64,000 bases of DNA, taken from assembly GCF_025515305.1 (NCBI RefSeq), contig NZ_JAOPHT010000006.1, forward strand, positions 62,001 through 126,000, read 5' to 3'. The notes below the pieces were generated by a model. It saw only the letters and a program-made list of their open reading frames with translations. It did not search any database and had not been told where the DNA came from. This DNA comes from Roseicyclus sediminis. GTDB taxonomy: Bacteria > Pseudomonadota > Alphaproteobacteria > Rhodobacterales > Rhodobacteraceae. Of this stretch, positions 57,134-64,000 are shown piece by piece; positions within the stretch are counted from its first letter, which is position 1, and each line of letters opens with the position of its first letter. The translations under genes and the position numbers were made by a program.

Positions 57134-58114
57134 ATGACCCTGACCCTCCGCAGCCTCGCACTCGCCGCCGCGATGGGCGCGCTGACGATGCCCGCCGCCG
57201 CACAGACCGCGTGGGACATGCCCACACCCTACGGCGACACGGTTTTCCACACCATGAACATCGCCCAGTTCGCCGACGACGTGCGCGAAGCCACCGGCGG
57301 CGCGCTCGACATCACGGTGCATTCCGCCGGCTCGCTCTTCGGCCATGCAGAGATCAAGGACAGCGTGCGCCGCGGCCTCGCGCCCATCGGCGAGATCCTT
57401 CTGTCGCGGCTCTCGAACGAGAACCCGGTCTTCGAGGCCGATTCGATCCCGTTCCTCGCCGACAGCTACGCCGATGCCCGCGCCCTCTGGACCGCCTCGC
57501 GTCCCGCGGTCGAGGAACTGCTGGCAGAGCAGGGCCTGACCCTTCTCTTCGCCGTTCCGTGGCCGGGCCAGTCGCTCTACCTGACCGAGGAAGTGACCGA
57601 TCCCGCCGCGCTGCAGGGCGTGAGCTTCCGCGCCTACAACACCGCAACCGAGCGGCTGGCGCAGATCCTCGGCATGACGCCGACCCAGGTGGAGGCGGGC
57701 GACATCCCGACCGCATTCGCCACCGGCCGGGTCGCGGCGATGATGACCTCGCCCTCGACCGGCGTCTCGTCGCAGGCCTGGGACTTCACCAATGTCTATA
57801 TCGACGTCCAGGCATGGCTTCCGAAGAACGTCGTCTTCGTGAACACCGACGCCTTCAACGCCCTCTCGGCCGAGGAACAGGCCGCCCTGATGGAGGCCGC
57901 CGCCGTCGCCGAGGCCCGCGGCTGGGAGATGTCCGAGGCCGAGACCGCCACCCAGATCGCAGCACTGGCCGACAACGGCATGACGGTCTCGACCCCGTCC
58001 GACGCGATGGCCGCAGCGCTGGCAGCCGCCGGCGAGACGATGACCGCCGAGTGGCTGGAGCGCGCCGGCGATGCGGGGACGGCGATCCTCGAAGCCTACG
58101 CCGCCGCGCAGTAA
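57134..58114 (+). CDS. dctP: TRAP transporter substrate-binding protein
   Basis: 326 residues. A signal peptide of about 23 residues (MTLTLRSLALAAAMGALTMP-AAAQ) leads to the periplasm. The DctP fold is visible through FADDVREATGGALDITVH, HAEIKDSVRRGLAPIGEI, VSFRAYN and GDIPTAFATGRVAAMMTSP. It binds an organic acid and delivers it to the DctQM membrane permease. The ATG at 57134 follows GGGAGTACCGAAG. Which acid cannot be told from sequence; the divergent 5-oxoprolinase makes 5-oxoproline or a related compound plausible. Confidence 0.93.
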   Translation: MTLTLRSLALAAAMGALTMPAAAQTAWDMPTPYGDTVFHTMNIAQFADDVREATGGALDITVHSAGSLFGHAEIKDSVRRGLAPIGEILLSRLSNENPVFEADSIPFLADSYADARALWTASRPAVEELLAEQGLTLLFAVPWPGQSLYLTEEVTDPAALQGVSFRAYNTATERLAQILGMTPTQVEAGDIPTAFATGRVAAMMTSPSTGVSSQAWDFTNVYIDVQAWLPKNVVFVNTDAFNALSAEEQAALMEAAAVAEARGWEMSEAETATQIAALADNGMTVSTPSDAMAAALAAAGETMTAEWLERAGDAGTAILEAYAAAQ

Positions 58115-58125
58115 CGGCGAACCGA

Positions 58126-58156
58126 AGGGCCGGGCGAGACCATCGCCCGGCCCTTT
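58126..58156 (+). terminator. Rho-independent-like terminator between dctP and dctQ
   Basis: A 12-base stem (AGGGCCGGGCGA at 58126-58137 pairing with TCGCCCGGCCCT at 58143-58154) with a five-base loop, followed by only TT and CCC. It lies 12 bases past the dctP stop. Its position inside a TRAP operon suggests partial termination so that the abundant binding protein is made in excess over the permease; the T-run is short, so read-through is expected. Confidence 0.6.
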
Positions 58157-58186
58157 CCCAATCTCCTCGAGACCGGAGGCGGCTTC

Positions 58187-58747
58187 ATGCGACGCGCGCT
58201 CGACACCCTCTATGCCGCGGCCCTCGTCGCCTCGGCGCTGGCCCTCGTGACCATCGCGGTCCTGGTCTTCGTGCAGATCGGCGGACGTATCCTCGACCGC
58301 GTGATCCTTGCGACCGGTGGCACCGCGCTCGGCATCCAGGTGCCCTCGCTGGCCGAGATCGGAGGTTTCCTTTTCGTCGGAGCGGCTTTCCTCGCCCTGC
58401 CCGGGACCTTTCGCGCGGCCGGGCATGTCCGCGTCACGATGCTGGCCCGCGCGCTGCCGCCCTTGCTCGACCGCGGACTGACGGTCCTGGTCCTCGCCGC
58501 CGCCCTCGGCCTCGCGTCCTTCGCGGCCTGGCATTCCTGGCTTCAGGCGCTCGACAGCTGGCAGTTCAATTCCGTCTCCTTCGGGATGATCCCGATCCCG
58601 CTCTGGCTGCCGCAGGGGGTGATGACGGTGGGCCTCGCCATCTTCGCGGTCGCGCTGCTGGACGAGCTACTGACCGCGCTCCGTGGCGGGACGCCGGCCT
58701 TCATCACCGCCGAACGCGCACGCGGCATCGACGAGGCGGGGCACTGA
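58187..58747 (+). CDS. dctQ: TRAP transporter small permease subunit
   Basis: 186 residues with four hydrophobic helices (about 10-32, 56-78, 92-114, 140-162), the DctQ layout. It pairs with DctM in the inner membrane. Typical segments are VTIAVLVFVQIGGR and AGHVRVTMLARALPP. The ATG at 58187 follows GACCGGAGGCGGCTTC. The dctM start lies 1 base past its stop. Confidence 0.92.
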   Translation: MRRALDTLYAAALVASALALVTIAVLVFVQIGGRILDRVILATGGTALGIQVPSLAEIGGFLFVGAAFLALPGTFRAAGHVRVTMLARALPPLLDRGLTVLVLAAALGLASFAAWHSWLQALDSWQFNSVSFGMIPIPLWLPQGVMTVGLAIFAVALLDELLTALRGGTPAFITAERARGIDEAGH

Positions 58748-58748
58748 A

Positions 58749-60053
58749 ATGGACCTCCTGACGCTCTCGCTGATCCTCGTCGCCGTCCTATTCCTCTGCC
58801 TCGCGCTCGGGCTCTGGGTTGGCTTCTCGCTCATCGTCGTGGGGCTGGTCGCCATGACGCTCGCAACGCCCGCCCCCGTCGGCGCGGTCTTCGCCACCAA
58901 GGCGTGGGCGGCGCTGAACATCTGGGATCTCACGGCCCTGCCAATGTTCATCTGGATGGGCGAGATCCTGTTCCGATCGCGATTGTCCTCTGACATGTTC
59001 CGGGGCCTCTCGCCCTTCACGCGGCGCCTGCCCGGCGGGCTGTTGCATGTGAACATCCTGGGCTGCGCATTGTTCGCCGCCGTCTCGGGCTCGTCGGCGG
59101 CCACCACGGCGACCGTCGGGCGCATGTCGCTGCCGGAATTGAGGGCGCGGGGCTACGACGACCGGATGGCGATCGGCACGCTCGCGGGATCGGGGACGTT
59201 CGGCTTCCTCATCCCGCCCTCCATCATCCTGATCGTCTACGGCGCCGCGACCGAGCAGTCGATCGCGCGGCTGTTCCTGGCCGGCGTCCTGCCGGGCCTG
59301 ATGCTGGCCGCGATGTTCGCGGGCTACACGATGATCTGGGCCGCGCTGAACAAGGACAAGATGCCGCCGCCGGAGCCGAAGGCCAGCTGGTCCGAGAAGC
59401 TGCGCGGCGCGGCGCTTCTGTTGCCCACCGTGCTTCTGATCGTCGCCGTCATCGGTTCCATCTACGGCGGGTTCGCCTCGCCGACCGAGGCCGCAGTCGT
59501 GGGCGTGATCGGTGCGCTGATCATCTCGGGCGCCTCGGGCGGCATCGACCGCAAGGGCGCATGGGAGAGCCTGAGGGGCGCCGTCATCACGTCGTGCATG
59601 ATCGGCTTCATCCTCGTCGGCGCCGCGTTCCTGACGGGCGCCATGGGCTATACCGGCATCCCGCGCACGCTTGCCGCGTGGATCGGGGAGCAGGGGCTTT
59701 CGCCCTACGCGCTTCTCGCGGCGCTCCTGCTGTTCTTCATCGTGCTCGGGTTCTTCCTCGACGGCATCTCCATCGTCGTGCTGACGGTCTCGGTGATCCT
59801 GCCGATGGTGCTCGCCGCCGGGATCGACCCGATCTGGTTCGGCGTCTTCCTCGTCCTTGTCGTGGAGATGAGCCAGATCACACCGCCCGTGGGCTTCAAC
59901 CTCTTCGTGCTGCAGTCGATCACGGGACGGGACATCTTCACCGTCGCGCGTTACGCGGCGCCCTTCTTCTTCCTCCTCGTGGCCGCCACTGTCATCCTGA
60001 CGCTGTTTCCCGAGATCGCGCTCTGGCTGCCTTCGACCATGTCGAACCGATGA
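58749..60053 (+). CDS. dctM: TRAP transporter large permease subunit
   Basis: 434 residues with about 12 hydrophobic helices. It carries the DctM features (LPMFIWMGEIL, SGSSAATTATVGRMSLPELRARGYD, FLIPPSIILIVYG, ITPPVGFNLFVLQS). It moves the substrate across the inner membrane using a sodium gradient. The ATG at 58749 follows GGGGCACTGAA, immediately after dctQ. The regulator's ATG overlaps its stop (ATGA). Confidence 0.95.
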   Translation: MDLLTLSLILVAVLFLCLALGLWVGFSLIVVGLVAMTLATPAPVGAVFATKAWAALNIWDLTALPMFIWMGEILFRSRLSSDMFRGLSPFTRRLPGGLLHVNILGCALFAAVSGSSAATTATVGRMSLPELRARGYDDRMAIGTLAGSGTFGFLIPPSIILIVYGAATEQSIARLFLAGVLPGLMLAAMFAGYTMIWAALNKDKMPPPEPKASWSEKLRGAALLLPTVLLIVAVIGSIYGGFASPTEAAVVGVIGALIISGASGGIDRKGAWESLRGAVITSCMIGFILVGAAFLTGAMGYTGIPRTLAAWIGEQGLSPYALLAALLLFFIVLGFFLDGISIVVLTVSVILPMVLAAGIDPIWFGVFLVLVVEMSQITPPVGFNLFVLQSITGRDIFTVARYAAPFFFLLVAATVILTLFPEIALWLPSTMSNR

Positions 60054-60595
60054 CCGACCAGCAAGACCCCCTGCCCCCCCGGCCGATCCCGGATGTCGGC
60101 CCCGTCGTCTCCTCGGCGCATCTCGCCGACAGCGCGCTGCCCGCGCTCTCGGAGGTGGAATTCGCCGTGACCATGATGAACAACGCCTACCACCGCTGGA
60201 TGGTGCGCTGCATGACGGCGGCGGGCGGGCCGGCCATGTCACCGCTCGAGGTCCTGATCCTGCACCTCGTTCACCATCGCGGACGCGCCAAGACGCTGGC
60301 CGAGGTCTGCCTGATCCTCAACATCGAGGACACGCACCTGGCCAACTATGCGATCCGGAAACTGACGCAGGCGAAGCTCGTGAAGGCGGGTCGCAAGGGC
60401 AAGGAGAAGACCGTGCAGATCACCGAGGCCGGCGCGGCGCTCTGTGCCCGGTACAAGGAAGTGCGCGAGGCGCTGCTGGTGCGGGCGGCCCGGCAACTGG
60501 GCCGCGACCCCGAGGATATCAGCCACGTCGCCGCCCTCCTGCGCGCGCTGTCGGGCAGCTACGACCAGGCCGCGCGGGCCGCGGCCGCGCTTTGA
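60050..60595 (+). CDS. MarR-like winged-helix regulator
   Basis: 181 residues. About 60 N-terminal residues, proline-rich at first (PLPPRPIPDVGPV), then a winged helix-turn-helix at about 62-130 (SPLEVLILHLVHHRG, AEVCLILNIEDTHLANYAIRKLTQ, VQITEAG). This matches the group of predicted MarR-type regulators that use the pattern IEDTHLANYA. It starts as ATGA over the dctM stop, so it is the fourth gene of the TRAP operon. It probably controls this operon and the divergent oxoprolinase through the ACAATTTGT repeat; inference. Confidence 0.85.
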   Translation: MTDQQDPLPPRPIPDVGPVVSSAHLADSALPALSEVEFAVTMMNNAYHRWMVRCMTAAGGPAMSPLEVLILHLVHHRGRAKTLAEVCLILNIEDTHLANYAIRKLTQAKLVKAGRKGKEKTVQITEAGAALCARYKEVREALLVRAARQLGRDPEDISHVAALLRALSGSYDQAARAAAAL

Positions 60596-61521
60596 TGCAG
60601 GGCGTTGGCGCCGCCGTCGCGGCGCGCGGGCGCTGGTGGCTGATCGGCGGGCTGGCCGTGGGCCTCGGCTCTCCGGCGGCGGCCGAGGCGGTGCGGCCCT
60701 GGGTGGGCATGCTCGTCGTCGTCGTCCTGTTCCTCGCCATGCTGCGGATCGGACCCGAAGGGCTGCGCGCCGGGACCAACGGGCTCAGGCGGGCCGTGAC
60801 GGCGGCGCTCCTGCTGCAATGCGCGTTGCCCTCGGTCGTGGCCCTCGTCCTTCTCGCCTTCGGGCTTCTGTCCGGCCCTCTCGCCCTGGGCCTCGTGATG
60901 ATCCTGGCCGCGGCGCCGATCACGGGGGCTGCACCCATCGCGGCAATGGCCGGTGGAGACCCGGCGCCCGCGCTCAGGCAAACCGTGGTCGGCACGGCGC
61001 TTCTGCCGCTGACAGTCCTGCCGGTCTTCCTCATCGCTCCGGCCGTCGGCGATGCCGGCGCGGTCCTGGGCACCGCGCTCAGGCTTCTCGGGGTCATCGC
61101 GCTGGCGGGCGGGGCCGCCTACGCCTTGCGGCGCACCGGTATCGTCGGTCCCACGCCGCAAGCCGGCACCGTCATCGACGCGCTCTCGGCCATCCTGCTG
61201 GCGCTTGTCGTCGTCGGGCTGATGTCGGCGGCGGCCGACGCGGTCCGGACGGACCCCGGCAAACTCGCCCTGACGCTCGCGCTGGTCTCCGCCCTCGTCT
61301 TCTCGGTCCAGGCGACGGTCCTGCGCCTGCTGCGGTCGCGGGCCGACGCGATCGCCTTCGCCGTGGCCGCAGGGAACCGCAACGCGGCGCTCTTTCTCGG
61401 CGTCCTGCCGCCACCTTTGATCGACCAGCTCATGCTGATGATCGGATGCTACCAGGTGCCGATGTACCTGACGCCGCTCATCCTGCCCTGGCTACTCGGC
61501 CGGGACGGACGCCGCGGCTGA
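60595..61521 (+). CDS. BASS-like multi-helix carrier
   Basis: 308 residues, ATG at 60595 overlapping the regulator's stop. About nine hydrophobic helices with GLVMILAAAPITGAAPIAAM (a cross-over-like helix break near 108) and AAGNRNAALFLGVLPP near the end, both features of the bile acid:sodium symporter (BASS/SbtA-like/NhaA-fold) superfamily. Substrate unknown; it could export or import the same acid as the TRAP system or a product. Its 3' end overlaps by 30 bases the convergent modC. Confidence 0.65.
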   Translation: MQGVGAAVAARGRWWLIGGLAVGLGSPAAAEAVRPWVGMLVVVVLFLAMLRIGPEGLRAGTNGLRRAVTAALLLQCALPSVVALVLLAFGLLSGPLALGLVMILAAAPITGAAPIAAMAGGDPAPALRQTVVGTALLPLTVLPVFLIAPAVGDAGAVLGTALRLLGVIALAGGAAYALRRTGIVGPTPQAGTVIDALSAILLALVVVGLMSAAADAVRTDPGKLALTLALVSALVFSVQATVLRLLRSRADAIAFAVAAGNRNAALFLGVLPPPLIDQLMLMIGCYQVPMYLTPLILPWLLGRDGRRG

Positions 61522-62598
61522 GGCGCCGATATCGGATGGGGCGACCGAGACGGTCTTGACCACCGCATGGACCGCCGCACCCGGAGCGAGGCCCAGCGCC
61601 TCGGCCGAGCGACGGGTGATCCGTGCCAGCACGCGCCCCGCGGGCGTGTCGATCGCGACGATCACGCCGGGGCCGCCGCCGGGCCGGATCTCCTGCACAT
61701 GGCCCGCGAGAATGTTGAGCGCGGAAAGCCCCTCGGGCCGGCCGCGCGACACGATCACGTCATGCGCGGCGATCCGGAGCCGCAGGGACGCGCCCGGCGC
61801 CTGTCCGACGCGCGGCAGGAACAGGGGCGCGCCACCCGCGTCGAGTTCCGTCAGCCCGTCCTCGTGGTGACGCACGACCCTTGCGGTCAGAAGCGCGCCG
61901 GCCTCGCGCGCGCCCGCGGGCAAAACGCCGGGATCGCCCAGCACCTCGGCCGCCGGCCCCTGCCCCGTGACGCGCCCCGCCTCCAGCGCGACGACGGTCG
62001 TGGCCAGCCGCGCGACCTCGGAGGCCGAGTGGCTCACGTAGAGGATCGGAACCGCCACCTCGTCCCGAAGACGCTCGAAATAGGGGAGGATCTCGGCCTT
62101 GCGCGCCTCGTCGAGCGAGGCGAGCGGCTCGTCGGCGAGGATCAGCTTAGGAGCGGAAAGAAGCGCGCGGCCAATGGCGACGCGCGCCTTCTCGCCTCCC
62201 GACAGCGCGCCGGGACGCCGGTCGAGGAGCGCGCCGATGCCAAGCAGGTCGACGATCCGGCCCCTGTCTTCGCGCGGGGCGTCCTTCGGCGCGAAACGGG
62301 CGCCGTAGGCGAGGTTCTGGGCGACGGTGAGGTGCGGGAACAGCCGCCCCTCCTGGAAGATGTAGCCGAGCCGCCGGCGGTGCGGGGGAAGCCTGACACC
62401 CTTCGCGGTGTCGAGGAGAACCCAGTCACCCGCCGCGATGCGCCCCTCGTCGGGCATCAGAAGGCCAGCGACGGCGTTGACGATGGTCGTCTTGCCCGAG
62501 CCCGAGCGCCCGAAAAGCACCGTGACCCCGGGCGGGGCCTCGAAGCTCGCATCGAGCGTGAAACCCTCGAACGCATGGCGGACCGAGACCTGCAGCAT
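61492..62598 (-). CDS. modC: molybdate ABC transporter ATP-binding protein
   Basis: 368 residues. Walker A GRSGSGKTT at 30-38, signature LSGGEKARVAIGRALL, Walker B LILADEPLAS, H-loop YVSHS, and a C-terminal TOBE/molybdate-binding domain from about 290 (LSALNILAGHVQEI, ARITRRSAEALGL). It drives molybdate uptake with ModB and ModA. The ATG at 62598 overlaps the modB stop (ATGA), coupling the two. Its 3' end overlaps the BASS-like gene. Confidence 0.94.
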   Translation of the reverse strand: MLQVSVRHAFEGFTLDASFEAPPGVTVLFGRSGSGKTTIVNAVAGLLMPDEGRIAAGDWVLLDTAKGVRLPPHRRRLGYIFQEGRLFPHLTVAQNLAYGARFAPKDAPREDRGRIVDLLGIGALLDRRPGALSGGEKARVAIGRALLSAPKLILADEPLASLDEARKAEILPYFERLRDEVAVPILYVSHSASEVARLATTVVALEAGRVTGQGPAAEVLGDPGVLPAGAREAGALLTARVVRHHEDGLTELDAGGAPLFLPRVGQAPGASLRLRIAAHDVIVSRGRPEGLSALNILAGHVQEIRPGGGPGVIVAIDTPAGRVLARITRRSAEALGLAPGAAVHAVVKTVSVAPSDIGASAAASVPAE

Positions 62599-63293
62599 CA
62601 GCGCCCCCCGACCCGTTCGGCGACGCGGCGGCCGATGATTTCGGACAGCAGCAGCGCCCCCATCGCCACGACGACCGAGACGATCACGAGTTTCGTGGCC
62701 GATGCCTCGCCGCCCGGCACCTGCAGGAAGGCGTAGATCGCCGAGGGGATGGTCCGCGTCTCGCCGGGAATGTTGGAGACGAAGGTGATCGTCGCGCCGA
62801 ACTCGCCCATCGCCTTGGCGAAGGCGAGGATCGCGCCCGCCACGATCCCCGGCAGGGCCATCGGCAGGGTCACGGTGAGGAAGACCCAGACTGGCGAGGC
62901 GCCAAGCGTCGCGGAGGCCTGTTCGAGCCTGGGGTCGACGGCCTCGATCGACAGCCGGATCGCACGGACCATGAGCGGGAAGGCCATGACCGCCGCCGCC
63001 AGTGCCGCGCCGGTCCAGCGGAAGGCGAAGACGATCCCGAGATCGGCGAGGAAACCGCCCAGCGCCCCGCGCGTCCCGAAAGCCAGCAGCAGGAGATAGC
63101 CCGTCACCACCGGCGGCAGGACCAGCGGCAGGTGGATCAGCCCGTTCAGCACTTGCTTGCCGGGGAAGGTCCAGCGCGCCAGCGCATGTGCCGCGAGGAT
63201 ACCGAACGGCAGGCTGAGCAGCGTCGCCCAGAAGGCCACGCGCAACGACAGGGCCACCGCCTGCCATTCCTCAGGACCAAGCCAGCCGCCCAA
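62598..63293 (-). CDS. modB: molybdate ABC transporter permease
   Basis: 231 residues with about five to six helices, starting MGGWLGPEEWQAVALSLRVAF. The inner-membrane motif of binding-protein-dependent permeases is present (ASATLGASPVWVFLTVTLPMALPGIVAGAI), and GATITFVSNIPGETRTI is typical of ModB. It is 9 bases downstream of modA and overlaps modC. Confidence 0.95.
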   Translation of the reverse strand: MGGWLGPEEWQAVALSLRVAFWATLLSLPFGILAAHALARWTFPGKQVLNGLIHLPLVLPPVVTGYLLLLAFGTRGALGGFLADLGIVFAFRWTGAALAAAVMAFPLMVRAIRLSIEAVDPRLEQASATLGASPVWVFLTVTLPMALPGIVAGAILAFAKAMGEFGATITFVSNIPGETRTIPSAIYAFLQVPGGEASATKLVIVSVVVAMGALLLSEIIGRRVAERVGGR

Positions 63294-63302
63294 ACCGCCC
63301 CC

Positions 63303-64000
63303 CTAGCGCGCCAGCATGGTGAAGCCCTGCCGCTCGAACGCCGCGCGCGCCGCGTCGCTCCGCAGGTAGGTCAGGAAGGCCGCGACGCCCTCGCCGTCTC
63401 GGCCCGCAAGCGCCGCGGCCGGGTAGACGATCGGCGGATGGCTGTCTTCCGGGAAGGTGAAGACCACGCTCACTTCCGCTTCAGCCGCGATGGCGTCGCT
63501 TGCGTAGACGATGCCAAGCGGCGCCTCACCCTGCGCCACAAGGGCGAGCGCGGTGCGGACATTGTCGGTCTCGGCGACATGGGGGGCCACGTCGTCCCAG
63601 AGACCCAGGTGTTCAAGCGCGGCGCGCCCGTAGATCCCCGCCGGCACCGCCTCGACCAGCGCCATGGCGAGGCGGCCGCCATCGAGCAGTCCGACAAGGT
63701 CGAACCCGGGCGCGACGACCACTTCGGGCGCCTCCGGCCCGTAGGCGACGAGGACGAGTCGGTTGCCCAGGAGGTCGGCGCGTGTTCCGGGAGAAAGAAG
63801 ACCCTCCGCCTCCAGCACGTCCATCCAGTCAGGGCTTGCCGAGATGAAGACATCCGCGGGCGCACCCTGCTGGATCTGCCGGGCCAGCGCGGAAGACCCG
63901 GCAAGAGACACGACGAGGTCATGGCCGGTCTCGGCCTCGAACCCGGCCTCGACCTCGGCCAGCGCCGTCGTAAGGCTCGCTGCCGCGAATACGGTGACAC
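63303..64000 (-). CDS. modA: molybdate-binding protein, N-terminus outside window
   Basis: About 232 residues remain; the frame is open to the edge (the last residues read VTVFAAASLTTAL), so the signal peptide and start lie beyond 64000. Typical ModA segments: FAAASLT, GSSALARQIQQGAPADVFISAS, DWMDVLEAEGL and GEAPLGIVYASDA. It binds molybdate or tungstate in the periplasm for ModBC. The orientation shows modA-modB-modC on the minus strand. Molybdate supply fits the molybdopterin-binding subunit at 19932-22232. Confidence 0.95.
   Translation of the reverse strand, partial: VTVFAAASLTTALAEVEAGFEAETGHDLVVSLAGSSALARQIQQGAPADVFISASPDWMDVLEAEGLLSPGTRADLLGNRLVLVAYGPEAPEVVVAPGFDLVGLLDGGRLAMALVEAVPAGIYGRAALEHLGLWDDVAPHVAETDNVRTALALVAQGEAPLGIVYASDAIAAEAEVSVVFTFPEDSHPPIVYPAAALAGRDGEGVAAFLTYLRSDAARAAFERQGFTMLAR

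Overview
This window looks like ordinary chromosome from a high-GC alphaproteobacterium, most likely Rhodobacterales (Rhodobacteraceae/roseobacter group). The evidence is the gene set: a heterotetrameric sarcosine oxidase operon in soxBDAG order, dnaG-rpoD, orphan tadG/tadE genes, a selD gene fused to an FAD oxidoreductase, a divergent TRAP/5-oxoprolinase cluster, and the residue patterns of IleRS, ValRS and RpoD. Base composition looks high-GC (by eye about two thirds, not computed), so many long open frames lie antisense to the real genes. About 57 genes are supported. No tRNA, rRNA, insertion sequence, prophage or CRISPR array was seen.

Layout. 1-3105: the start of a Glu/Leu/Phe/Val dehydrogenase leaving the window on the left, then tadG and two tadE-like genes. 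3268-8264: soxB-soxD-soxA-soxG, tightly packed with overlaps. 8258-12905: a Flp-like small membrane protein (minus), then dnaG and rpoD. 12963-16268: small membrane protein, DedA, HlyU, DCC thiol oxidoreductase, DUF4166 and MeaB. 16442-22232: HrpB helicase, a DUF2235 hydrolase and an orphan molybdopterin-binding (CoxL form II-like) subunit. 22314-27000: PLP ornithine/lysine decarboxylase divergent from an Lrp regulator, the oxidoreductase-SelD fusion, and TruA. 27185-33102: YcjX, YcjF-like, ChaC, a cNMP-binding flavoprotein and a DMT exporter. 33247-37660: a possible Ile-rich leader peptide, ileS, and sbtA with a structured leader. 37753-41746: YghU-type GST, DUF3253, Ogt, YgfZ and serine-glyoxylate aminotransferase. 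41829-48862: HisC-like aminotransferase, a small Tat-signal peptide, DUF1992, valS, mnmH and a beta-hydroxyacid dehydrogenase. 49007-53319: TPR protein, VOC protein, class II aldolase and an AraC-type regulator. 53304-61521: 5-oxoprolinase divergent from dctP-dctQ-dctM, a MarR-like regulator and a BASS-like carrier. 61492-64000: modC, modB and the C-terminal part of modA.

How the genes fit together. SelD and MnmH make a plausible selenophosphate to 2-selenouridine tRNA route. ChaC (glutathione to 5-oxoproline plus Cys-Gly) and 5-oxoprolinase (5-oxoproline to glutamate) form two steps of a glutathione salvage path, and the TRAP operon divergent from oxoprolinase may import its substrate or a related acid. 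Sarcosine oxidase and serine-glyoxylate aminotransferase point to methylated-amine/C1 metabolism. modABC supplies molybdate for enzymes such as the molybdopterin-binding subunit. No clearly novel multi-gene system was found. The most interesting signals are small: the Ile-codon leader before ileS, the sbtA leader, three TTGCAA-centred palindromes between mnmH and valS, and the operator-like repeat in the oxoprolinase/TRAP gap.
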